Source: Ignavibacteriota bacterium (GTDB lineage Bacteria; Bacteroidota; Ignavibacteria; UBA10030). From it: a stretch of DNA of 39,467 nt. Made by a program: the position numbers and the translations under genes. The notes under the pieces were generated by a model. It searched no databases. It saw only the letters and a program-made list of their open reading frames with translations, and was not told the origin of the DNA. The stretch is taken from contig PMDB01000035.1 in assembly GCA_003155495.1 (NCBI GenBank), forward strand, positions 35,209 through 74,675, written 5' to 3'. Below are positions 8,134-15,958 of the stretch, piece after piece; positions within the stretch are counted from its first letter, which is position 1; each line of letters starts with the position of its first letter.

Positions 8134-9761
8134 CATTTGATATTTGGTGGACGGTTGCGCTTGGAACCATTGCGTTGTTAGTAATTACGGTCGGATTTGT
8201 TGCCGCAGTCATGACAAGCAAACAAAAGGAGCTGATCACCAAAAAGCGACAACTGGAAGAATTGACGATTAGCGAACGCAAGTACCGAAATCTTTTTGAG
8301 CAATCACCTGCCGGTATGCTTCGTATAACGACCGATCAATGGAATGTTGCCGATGCAAATCACGCGCTTCTTCGTATGTTTGCAGTCGAGACATTCGATG
8401 AAGTAAAGGAAGTGCTCACATCGATGTCTCCTCAAGATCGGGAGTATCTTGTTGAACGTTTATCAACAGGCCAGTCTGTAGAGGATTATAAAACCATTTT
8501 GAGTCGTAAGGACGGAACGACGTTCTGGATTTCTTTCTCTGCTTCTATCCACGCTCTCGAAAGTTTTACCGAAGCAGTTATTATCGACATTACCATACGC
8601 AGGCTTGCGGAAGATAAAATTCGTGAACAAGCGTTGTTGCTGGATCAGGCGCAGGATGCCATCCTCGTTCTTGACCTCAACAAAACGGTACGATACTGGA
8701 ACAAAGGTGCTGAGCGAATGTATGGCTACGAGCCGTTAGAAGTAGTAGGAAGAGATGTGGTGAAGGTTCTCTATGGGTCGGAAGGAGCAGAAGGATTTGA
8801 ACGCGCATACGCGTTGACGGTACAGCATTTGGCTTGGTCGGGCGAGCTTCAACAAAAAAAAAGAGATGGAACGGCCATCATCACAGATTGTCGATGGACT
8901 CTCGTTCGCAATCCAGGCGGCGAACCTACCGGCATTCTTCAGGTCTGCACGGATATGACAGAACGGAAACGATTAGAAACACGCTTTCTCCGAGCACAGC
9001 GAGTGGAAAGTATCGGTATTTTCGCAAGTGGTATCGCGCATGACTTGAGCAATACATTGGCGCCGGTCCTGGTTGGTGTAGAAGTACTCAAACGAAAGTT
9101 ATTAGATACCCAAAGTCAGCGGCTTTTGAAAGCGATCGAGTCAAGTGCGAAGCATGGCTCTGAAATGGTCTATCAAGTTCTTTCCTTTGTAAAGGGAGTG
9201 GAGGGCAAGCATGCAAAACTCAATCCCTTGAAGATCGTGAAGGACATTACAGGTTTATTAAGTCAAATCGTTCCCAGCAGCATTACAGTCCGTACTCGTA
9301 TATCCGATACTGTTTCACCGGTGATCGGGGACAGAACCCAGCTCCACCAAGTGCTAATCAACCTGTGCACCAACGCGCGCGATGCTATGCTGCAAGGCGG
9401 TGAATTGACATTTTCTGCAGAGAATGTTTTGGTATCGAAGGAGATGGAAGAAGAACATGCTGATGCGGTCGAAGGAGAGTACGTAGTATTTAGTATCGGC
9501 GATACAGGCGTTGGAATACCGGCTGTCGAAATCCATAAGATCTTTGAGCCGTTTTATACGACGAAGGAAATAGGGAAAGGTACAGGGCTTGGCCTTTCGA
9601 TTTGTCTCGGTATTGTGAAGGGACATAAAGGATTTATGACGGTGGAGAGCGTGGAAGGAAAAGGTTCGACGTTTAAAATGTTTCTGCCGGCGGCTTCCGT
9701 AATGAAAGAGGGCGAGCAGGAAGAGGATTTCAATAAGAATGTCATCCGCAAGCTGTCTTGA
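8121..9761 (+). CDS. PAS-domain sensor histidine kinase
   Basis: One N-terminal transmembrane helix (WWTVALGTIALLVITVGFVAAVM) is followed by two PAS domains (beginning SERKYRNLFEQSPAGML and LLLDQAQDAILVLDLN). Then come a HisKA-like dimerisation domain with the phospho-acceptor in GIFASGIAHDLSNTLAP and a HATPase_c domain with N box NLCTNARDAM, G1 GDTGVGIP, F box FEPFYTT and G2 GTGLGLS. There is no receiver domain at the end. The frame is open from ATG 8061, but that would overlap the membrane protein by 73 bp and has no ribosome site. GTG 8121, after GCGGGG, overlaps by only 13 bp and keeps the transmembrane helix, so I prefer it. The ligand is unknown and no cognate regulator follows. Confidence 0.88.
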   Translation: MQNVTFDIWWTVALGTIALLVITVGFVAAVMTSKQKELITKKRQLEELTISERKYRNLFEQSPAGMLRITTDQWNVADANHALLRMFAVETFDEVKEVLTSMSPQDREYLVERLSTGQSVEDYKTILSRKDGTTFWISFSASIHALESFTEAVIIDITIRRLAEDKIREQALLLDQAQDAILVLDLNKTVRYWNKGAERMYGYEPLEVVGRDVVKVLYGSEGAEGFERAYALTVQHLAWSGELQQKKRDGTAIITDCRWTLVRNPGGEPTGILQVCTDMTERKRLETRFLRAQRVESIGIFASGIAHDLSNTLAPVLVGVEVLKRKLLDTQSQRLLKAIESSAKHGSEMVYQVLSFVKGVEGKHAKLNPLKIVKDITGLLSQIVPSSITVRTRISDTVSPVIGDRTQLHQVLINLCTNARDAMLQGGELTFSAENVLVSKEMEEEHADAVEGEYVVFSIGDTGVGIPAVEIHKIFEPFYTTKEIGKGTGLGLSICLGIVKGHKGFMTVESVEGKGSTFKMFLPAASVMKEGEQEEDFNKNVIRKLS

Positions 9762-9852
9762 CACAACCTGCTACTCTCGAATCGCTACTTCAAACAATCG
9801 AACAGGCTGCGCTGTGCAGGAACAAATCATCAGAGGAGACTCAGCACAAAAT

Positions 9853-10815
9853 CTAATGCACACGACACCGGAAATCTTTTTTCTCTAGAAAGTATAATAC
9901 TTCATCGACACTGAATTGGGATTTTCGCTCGACGGCTTCCATGGTGTTGAATGCATTGTGCGGAGTAAAGAGAACATTCGGATGCTGAAGCAATTCTTCA
10001 ATGAGTTGAGCCGCTGGAAATGTATTCGTGTGTTCGCTTCGAAGAGCGACAGCAACGTTTGACTCATCTTCAAACACATCAAGTCCGAGTCCGCCCACGT
10101 GTCGTTCCTGCACTAATCGCAACATATCGGCAAGAGGAGTATGCTCCCCGCGTGCGATATTGACGAAGAGAACACCGGGCTTGGCTTGTCTCAAGAGGTG
10201 ATAAGAAAAATAACCACGGTTTTCGTTTGTCAAATTCATAGAGCAGATAATGACATCAGCCCAGGGGATGCCTTCTTCTTTCTCGATGTACTGCACATCC
10301 TTATGATGCCGGACAATGTCCACACCGCGGACATTCATGCCAAGTGATGAACCGATCTTCACAATCTCACTGCCAATCCGTCCCACGCCTACGATTAAAA
10401 GATTTTTTCCTGAACTTTCTCCGCCTGTAAGTCCATCCCGATTGAAATTTTTAAATTGTATCATCTGTTGCGGCAGCCTGCGCATGAGTGCCATTATGAG
10501 TAAGATCGCATGTTCGGCTACGGCACGTGTTGCGTATTCCTCTAGATAACCGCATGGAAGAGGTTTGCGGATTGTCTCTAAGTATTTTTTCAGATGATCA
10601 TATCCTGTGCTTCGGCTTAGTACACCATCGAGCTTATCCGCCCATTCTCGTGGAATGATCGATTGTGTACGGATACTAATCAGTCGAGCCGGTGGATTGA
10701 GATGATCCGTTTCTTGAATCGTTTTATCCGTCATCTCATAGGTGAGTTGATTGCCGAGAAGAGATTTAAGGGATAATGCCTCTTCTTCAAACGCTTCGTA
10801 GAAATAGACATCCAT
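9853..10815 (-). CDS. NAD-dependent D-2-hydroxyacid dehydrogenase family protein
   Basis: A 320-residue protein. The Rossmann nucleotide-binding motif GVGRIG is at about 143-148 with an acidic residue at the end of the next strand (VRGVDIV). The catalytic Arg lies in NIARGE (about 222), Glu in LDVFEDE (about 249) and His in TPHNAFNT (about 286). The substrate-side loop SRSTGYDH is also typical. The family reduces 2-keto acids to D-2-hydroxy acids or the reverse (D-lactate, 3-phosphoglycerate, glyoxylate and others), in the cytoplasm. The arrangement recalls D-lactate dehydrogenase-like members, but the substrate cannot be fixed. ATG 10815 is a clear start. It appears to be a single-gene unit. 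Confidence 0.9.
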   Translation of the reverse strand: MDVYFYEAFEEEALSLKSLLGNQLTYEMTDKTIQETDHLNPPARLISIRTQSIIPREWADKLDGVLSRSTGYDHLKKYLETIRKPLPCGYLEEYATRAVAEHAILLIMALMRRLPQQMIQFKNFNRDGLTGGESSGKNLLIVGVGRIGSEIVKIGSSLGMNVRGVDIVRHHKDVQYIEKEEGIPWADVIICSMNLTNENRGYFSYHLLRQAKPGVLFVNIARGEHTPLADMLRLVQERHVGGLGLDVFEDESNVAVALRSEHTNTFPAAQLIEELLQHPNVLFTPHNAFNTMEAVERKSQFSVDEVLYFLEKKDFRCRVH

Positions 10816-10867
10816 AAATTTATTTTATCCCGATTTTAAAAAATCTGCATCATTCCGCTGTCTCATT

Positions 10868-11491
10868 TTATTTTTTTTGAAACATTTTTTTAAGGTCAGA
10901 TATTCGCTTTTCAGATTTATCTATATCGTTATTGAGTCGTATTATTTCCTCGTGAATCATACCTGCTTCGTGCATTATATGAACCATAACTGGTCCATTT
11001 GTTATTTCACGACTTTGACGTTCTGTTGTCTCTATTTGTTTACTTAGCTTAGCTAATTTAGTATTTAATGAATCAAAATTCTTTTTTTGTCTTTGTACAT
11101 CCGCTGCATATTCAAGAATAATATTTCTCTTTTGTATCAAAGCATCTAAATTGATAGTAAGAATACTATCCACTTTATTTTTTGTCGATTGAATTATATG
11201 ATTAGAAATTGTATCAGCTTTTATCTTAAGATTATTCTGCAGCGCTGTGTCGAGTCGATCGTATACATTAAAACCCGTATAAATCAGGATAAACGAAATC
11301 AAAGCAATGGTTGTGTGAATACCATTAAAGCTTGAACGAGTATAAATAATATGATCAAGAATGGATTTATCATCTAATAATTTACGAGATTCATTAGATT
11401 TTAACAGTTTTTTTAAGGAACGATTTGAACGAATGATGAAGTAAGTAGTTGTAATAAGTAATAAACCTAATATGATGTTTATGGCGCCCAT
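10868..11491 (-). CDS. Membrane-anchored coiled-coil protein, unknown
   Basis: A 207-residue protein. There are two hydrophobic segments, at about 2-20 (AINIILGLLLITTTYFII) and 60-76 (TTIALISFILIYTGFNV), then a long polar, helix-prone tail with heptad-like spacing (LNTKLAKLSKQIETTERQ and IIRLNNDIDKSEKRISDLKK). No catalytic motif is visible. The gene is visibly more A+T rich than its neighbours, with many AAA/ATA/TTA codons, which may mark later acquisition. It is not coupled to the dehydrogenase gene. Function unknown. Confidence 0.72.
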   Translation of the reverse strand: MGAINIILGLLLITTTYFIIRSNRSLKKLLKSNESRKLLDDKSILDHIIYTRSSFNGIHTTIALISFILIYTGFNVYDRLDTALQNNLKIKADTISNHIIQSTKNKVDSILTINLDALIQKRNIILEYAADVQRQKKNFDSLNTKLAKLSKQIETTERQSREITNGPVMVHIMHEAGMIHEEIIRLNNDIDKSEKRISDLKKMFQKK

Positions 11492-11601
11492 AGCTATATC
11501 ATTCCTTTCTTGTTTAAACTATTTATAAATATAGCAAGAAGAGTAAACATAATAGTAAATAGACAACTAAGATTATAGCTAAGAGAAGAAGAATTACTCA
11601 A

Positions 11602-11623
11602 TAAAAAGGCATTTTTGCCTTTT
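11602..11623 (-). terminator. Terminator downstream of tRNA-Leu
   Basis: Read on the minus strand just after the tRNA 3' end, AAAAGGC pairs with GCCTTTT around an AAAAAT loop, and the second arm runs into a T-rich end (TTTTTA). This is a short intrinsic terminator. Confidence 0.75.
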
Positions 11624-11624
11624 G

Positions 11625-11708
11625 TGCCCGAAGGGGGACTTGAACCCCCAAGACCTTGCGGTCACTAGCTCCTGAAGCTAGCGCGTCTGCCAATTTCGCC
11701 ATCCGGGC
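11625..11708 (-). tRNA. tRNA-Leu (anticodon CAG)
   Basis: An 84-nt class II tRNA on the minus strand. The acceptor arm GCCCGGA pairs with TTCGGGC (one G-U), followed by discriminator A. CCA is not encoded. The D arm contains GGCGAAATTGGCAGACGC, typical of tRNA-Leu. The anticodon stem CTAGC/GCTAG encloses loop TTCAGGA, giving anticodon CAG. A variable arm (TGACCGCAAGGTC) and a T arm with GGTTCAAGTCC follow. It reads leucine codon CUG. Confidence 0.96.
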
Positions 11709-12262
11709 GGCGATTCTAAATCAAAATCAAAACTTTATTCTTTTTCACTAACCCACTAAACACCAAAATTTCTGTATATATGTTACGATTTGGTAAGGTT
11801 TAGTATGGGCTGTTATAGATTATCACCTATTGATGTTATTATAAGGTAGAGTTTTTTATTTAGAGGTTCAACTATTCTTTCTATTGTCTTCAATATTAAG
11901 ATATCTTTTGCACCTTAACTCCGAAATTTTGTATAATACTATACATCGGTAAGCTTTTTATTGTCCAATCGCTGCCAATAATTATTCTGATTTGTTTTAG
12001 AAGCTGACGTCTGAATTCTTGTAGGTTGATAAATGGTATCAAGCAGGATGTGTTTAAAATATCTTCGATACATTATTAAGTCATGCTCTAAAAAAATGCC
12101 TAACGATTCTGTCTGCCTACTTCATATTGAACGAATGAAGCTCTATCAAATTACTCCTCCTTCAGAACATTGGAATGGAATATTTTATTTACAATTGAGG
12201 AGATGGAAAAGAAAGATTGTATTATTGCAGCAAGAATATTCGCGATGAAAATTCTGCTGAAA
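11709..12262. other. About 550-bp A+T-rich stretch with no supported gene
   Basis: This lies between tRNA-Leu and the PAP2 gene. It holds one open frame of 71 codons (12033-12248 plus) without a ribosome site or recognisable protein features. No tRNA-end duplication, integrase or inverted repeat pair was seen. The tRNA promoter should lie just right of 11708, but I cannot point to a convincing pair of boxes. Confidence 0.5.
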
Positions 12263-12961
12263 TCATTTCGATCTAGTAAGTAAATGGAAAAAGGCCTCTA
12301 TTAAGTTACGGATGTCATTACCCACAGTGCCAATTAAAAAAGTCATGACAAAAAGGAGAGCATAGAACACACCTTGTTTTACACGCAATAAATGCACAGG
12401 GAGTCTAGCCATGAAGGAACTCACCGATCGTATATTTGCCACCCAACCCACTCCTATACCGACGAGGGCACCTGCTATTATATCTGTTGGATAGTGCTCC
12501 CCGATGTAGATTCTCGGTAGACACACAAATAATATAGTGAAGGTATAAGCAAAAATACCCACTGGACGAGAAACAAACGTCAGACCCGTTGATAAGGTGA
12601 AGAATAATACTGCATGGTCGCTCGGGAAGGAACTCATTTTCTCCCATGCTAGTGTTGCACTGGCGGGTAATCTGGAAACGAGGCCAGGAATTGCTAACGG
12701 CCTGACCCTGAATGGCAAGCACACTGACATCAACTTCGCTATAATGATTGCGACCATACAGAATAGGAGTGTCGAGATGAGACGCTCACGGTCTGTGTCA
12801 ACCGTTTTGCTTGGTCTAAACCAAGCCCACCAGACCAATGCAACAAGGGGGACAGTCCTGAACAAATGACCGCCGATAGTACTAAATACTCTATCAAAAA
12901 ATGGATATTGTTGGGCGAATTGATTGATAATACGTATTATTTCTATATCTAAAGACTCCAT
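12263..12961 (-). CDS. PAP2-family membrane phosphatase
   Basis: About 232 residues with five or six transmembrane helices. All three PAP2 motifs are present: a K-x6-RP-like KLMSVCLPFRVRP, the FPSDHAV version of PSGH (Gly replaced by Asp, as in several bacterial undecaprenyl-PP phosphatases), and R-x5-H-x3-D in RIYIGEHYPTDIIAG. The family removes phosphate from lipid phosphates such as phosphatidate or undecaprenyl pyrophosphate, with the active site outside the cytoplasm. The frame can start at ATG 12976, but ATG 12961 is preceded by AAGGACGGACAA at a better distance. It is a single-gene unit. Confidence 0.88.
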   Translation of the reverse strand: MESLDIEIIRIINQFAQQYPFFDRVFSTIGGHLFRTVPLVALVWWAWFRPSKTVDTDRERLISTLLFCMVAIIIAKLMSVCLPFRVRPLAIPGLVSRLPASATLAWEKMSSFPSDHAVLFFTLSTGLTFVSRPVGIFAYTFTILFVCLPRIYIGEHYPTDIIAGALVGIGVGWVANIRSVSSFMARLPVHLLRVKQGVFYALLFVMTFLIGTVGNDIRNLIEAFFHLLTRSK

Positions 12962-13216
12962 TTGTCCGTCCTTCATGTCGATTTTTAATGACCCAACACT
13001 TGATCACAGAACTTATTTAAAAGTTAACACTTGGAAATGATTGATGCAAATACTCAAAGATCCGTCTGTTTTCTCGATATTGCAACCTTAAGGACCGAAT
13101 ATCCGTATTTATCGAATAAAGTATCATAAGATTTTTTTTATTCCCACAACCTTTTGGTAGTATAAACAGTCTAATTCTGGTCATGTGTCAAGATGATTTT
13201 TAAAAACGAGATACCT

Positions 13217-15874
13217 ATGCGTCCTGTTGGTTGCTTTCTCTTGATCGTCTTCGCGAGTTTCTTGCATCTCGATGCACAACCACCGGAATTTATCAAACAG
13301 GTACACGCGATTCGTGTGAATGAACAAATGCACATTGATGGAGCATTGTCTGAATCGGTCTGGCAGCGTCAGGGTACAACGGCATTTTTTCAGCAGGAGC
13401 CAAACCAGGGGCAAGCAGTATCTGAATTGACAGAAGTGTGGGTAGCATATGATGATGAGGCATTATACGTTGCCGCTCGAATGCATGATACGCACCCTGA
13501 TTCCATTATTGCCCGACTCGCACGGCGTGATAACGATGCCAGTTCAGATGAATTCGCTGTGGGCATCGATTCATATCACGACAAGCGGAATGGCTTTTAC
13601 TTCATCGTATCGGCAGCAGGCGTATTGCGGGACGGGATTCTTTATAACGACGATTGGAGCGATGGAAGCTGGGATGGAGTATGGGAAGCAAAACCACTTA
13701 TCACTTCTGATGGATGGTGTGTTGAGATGAAGATTCCGTTTTCCCAATTACGGTTCGAACAACATGATCAATATGTTTGGGGAATCAATTTCGAGCGCAT
13801 TATAGGAAGGAAAAAAGAACAAGCCTATCTTGTGTACACTCCGCGCAACGAAAGCGGATCGGTTTCTCGTTATCCTGATCTTATTGGTATCGAACATATT
13901 ACACCTCCAACCCGGTTGGAAGTTACTCCATACATGACCGGACGAGCTGAATACGCGCCGCACGATGCTGGCGATCCGTTTAACACAGGATCAAAATATG
14001 CTCCGGATATCGGAGCGGATTTAAAATGGGGTTTAAGTACCAACGTAGTACTCGAAGGGACGATCAATCCGGATTTCGGGCAAGTGGAAGTCGATCCTGC
14101 TGTCGTAAATTTAAGCGACGTGGAAACGTATTTCAATGAGAAACGCCCTTTCTTTCTCGAAGGAATGAATATTTTTTCGTTCGGGCAAGGAGGTGTGAAC
14201 AACTATTGGAGTTTTAACTGGTCTTCACCGAGTTTGTTTTACAGCCGCCGCATCGGTCGTGCGCCGCAACGCGGACTGCCGGATCGCGATTATGCCGATG
14301 TTCCGTTCGGTACGCATATCCTTGGTGCGGCAAAAATCACAGGTAAAGTTGTTGATGGATGGAATGTTGGAGTGATTGAAGCTCTTACGAAACGTGAATA
14401 TGCACAATTGGATATCGCTGGAACACATCGGTCGTTAGAAGTCGAACCGACGACATCCTATGCGGTCGCACGCGTTCAACAGGATTTTAACGAGGGCCGT
14501 CAGGGTGTGGGAATTCTTTTTACATCTGTGAACAGATTTTTCGATGACACCGGCATAAAAACAGATGTCAATGAAAATGCCTATGTCGCTGCTCTTGATG
14601 GCTGGACGGCATTTGATACAAATAAAACATATATGATCTCGGGGTGGACCGCTATCTCGAACGTTCAAGGTACTCGCGAAAGAATAATAAATTTGCAACA
14701 AAGTTCTTCCCGTTATTTTCAGCGGCCCGACGCGCACTATATTTCTTTAGATAGTTCTGCAACATCGTTGAGCGGTTATGCCGGTCGGTTTACCTTGAAT
14801 AAACAAAAAGGCAATATGCTGCTCAATGCTGCACTCGGATTCATCAGTCCAGGATTTGAATCAGGAGATCTCGGATTTCTATCGCGTACCGACGTAATCA
14901 ATTATCATGTAGGCACAGGATACAAGTGGAATGATCCAACGCAGTATTATCGTTATGTGAACATCCTTGGTTCAGTTTTCGGCACGTTCGATTTCGGCGG
15001 AGACGTGGCGTGTCGAGGTGTTTGGGGTGGCATTGATTACCAATTGCCGAGCTATGACTACTTCGGTTTGTACTACGATTATGGATTTGAATCCTACGAC
15101 GATTACCGCACGCGCGGCGGTCCGAAAATGCTCAATCCTGTATGCTACGAGTGGAATTTTAATTATTCTTCAGATAACCGCAACAAGTATGTTTTTGGAG
15201 CTTACTGGTATTCATATGAAGGAGGCAATGGATTTTATCATAGTATCAACTTGTCCGTTACAATGCGTCCTGTCTCGAGTGTTTCAGTATCATTCGGTCC
15301 GGGATATGTATTCAACTCAGATCGAGCACACTGGATTGACAATTTTGATGACCCACTTGCTGCAGTAACATATGGCAGAAGATATATCTTTGCAGATTTA
15401 ATATATAAGGAACTCTCCGCTCAATTACGTGTTGATTGGACACTCACGCCGACGCTGAGCTTCCAACTCTTTGCTCAGCCATTACTTTCGTCGGGGAATT
15501 TTACTAATTTTAAAGAATTTGCGCGTCCGCGATCGTTTGATTTCATGGTGTTCGGGAAGGACGGTTCTTCAATATTGAAAAATGTCAATTCTGATGGTTC
15601 GATTGGTAGCTATGATCTTGATCCGGATGGCAGCGGGCCTGCTCCGGTAATAAATATTTCAAATCCGAATTTCAATTTTGTGTCTCTTCGCGGCAACGCT
15701 GTGCTACGATGGGAATATATGCCCGGTTCCACACTCTTTTTAGTGTGGACACAGAGCCGTTCCGATAATATCGTAGACGGGACATTTGCATTAAACGGCT
15801 CGTTCGACCGGCTCGTCAGTTCAAAGCCCGATAATATTTTCATGTTAAAGCTGACCTACTGGATCGGTGGATAG
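13217..15874 (+). CDS. DUF5916 outer-membrane protein with N-terminal CBM9-like domain
   Basis: About 885 residues. The signal peptide is MRPVGCFLLIVFASFLHLDAQ. ATG 13217 with GAGA just upstream gives this clean signal; ATG 13193 would add eight residues in front of it. The first ~200 residues are a carbohydrate-binding family 9-like domain (HIDGALSESVWQR, then WVAYDDEALYVAARMHDT, WDGVWEAKP, WCVEMKIPFSQLRF, WGINFERIIGRKKE). The rest is the DUF5916 region with the hallmark NEKRPFFLEG and LFYSRRIGR, and a C-terminal series of aromatic-rich strands ending in LKLTYWIGG, consistent with a large beta-barrel. Family members are common in this phylum and are thought to lie in the outer membrane; the substrate is not known. 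Confidence 0.9.
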   Translation: MRPVGCFLLIVFASFLHLDAQPPEFIKQVHAIRVNEQMHIDGALSESVWQRQGTTAFFQQEPNQGQAVSELTEVWVAYDDEALYVAARMHDTHPDSIIARLARRDNDASSDEFAVGIDSYHDKRNGFYFIVSAAGVLRDGILYNDDWSDGSWDGVWEAKPLITSDGWCVEMKIPFSQLRFEQHDQYVWGINFERIIGRKKEQAYLVYTPRNESGSVSRYPDLIGIEHITPPTRLEVTPYMTGRAEYAPHDAGDPFNTGSKYAPDIGADLKWGLSTNVVLEGTINPDFGQVEVDPAVVNLSDVETYFNEKRPFFLEGMNIFSFGQGGVNNYWSFNWSSPSLFYSRRIGRAPQRGLPDRDYADVPFGTHILGAAKITGKVVDGWNVGVIEALTKREYAQLDIAGTHRSLEVEPTTSYAVARVQQDFNEGRQGVGILFTSVNRFFDDTGIKTDVNENAYVAALDGWTAFDTNKTYMISGWTAISNVQGTRERIINLQQSSSRYFQRPDAHYISLDSSATSLSGYAGRFTLNKQKGNMLLNAALGFISPGFESGDLGFLSRTDVINYHVGTGYKWNDPTQYYRYVNILGSVFGTFDFGGDVACRGVWGGIDYQLPSYDYFGLYYDYGFESYDDYRTRGGPKMLNPVCYEWNFNYSSDNRNKYVFGAYWYSYEGGNGFYHSINLSVTMRPVSSVSVSFGPGYVFNSDRAHWIDNFDDPLAAVTYGRRYIFADLIYKELSAQLRVDWTLTPTLSFQLFAQPLLSSGNFTNFKEFARPRSFDFMVFGKDGSSILKNVNSDGSIGSYDLDPDGSGPAPVINISNPNFNFVSLRGNAVLRWEYMPGSTLFLVWTQSRSDNIVDGTFALNGSFDRLVSSKPDNIFMLKLTYWIGG

Positions 15875-15899
15875 GAATTCCCTCCCGAATGTTTTGGGC

Positions 15900-15948
15900 A
15901 ACCTTGTCAAAGTTCTCTTGGTTGGACTCAGGCACCTTTGACAAGGTT
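15900..15948. terminator. 13-bp inverted repeat between convergent genes, possible bidirectional terminator
   Basis: AACCTTGTCAAAG at 15900-15912 and CTTTGACAAGGTT at 15936-15948 are perfect reverse complements separated by 23 bases. It lies between the stop of the DUF5916 gene (15874, plus) and the stop of the peptidase gene (15959, minus). No long T-tract follows on either side, so it may be a terminator-like stem, an mRNA end stabiliser or one copy of a dispersed palindromic repeat. Confidence 0.6.
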
Positions 15949-15958
15949 CTCAAATATT

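Noticed and set aside
11625-11708. tRNA-Leu as attachment site of an integrated element
   Set aside because: No integrase and no second copy of the tRNA 3' end were seen in the window.
12033-12248. 71-codon open frame in the A+T-rich gap
   Set aside because: No ribosome site, no signal, motif or plausible domain, and isolated in a gene-poor stretch.
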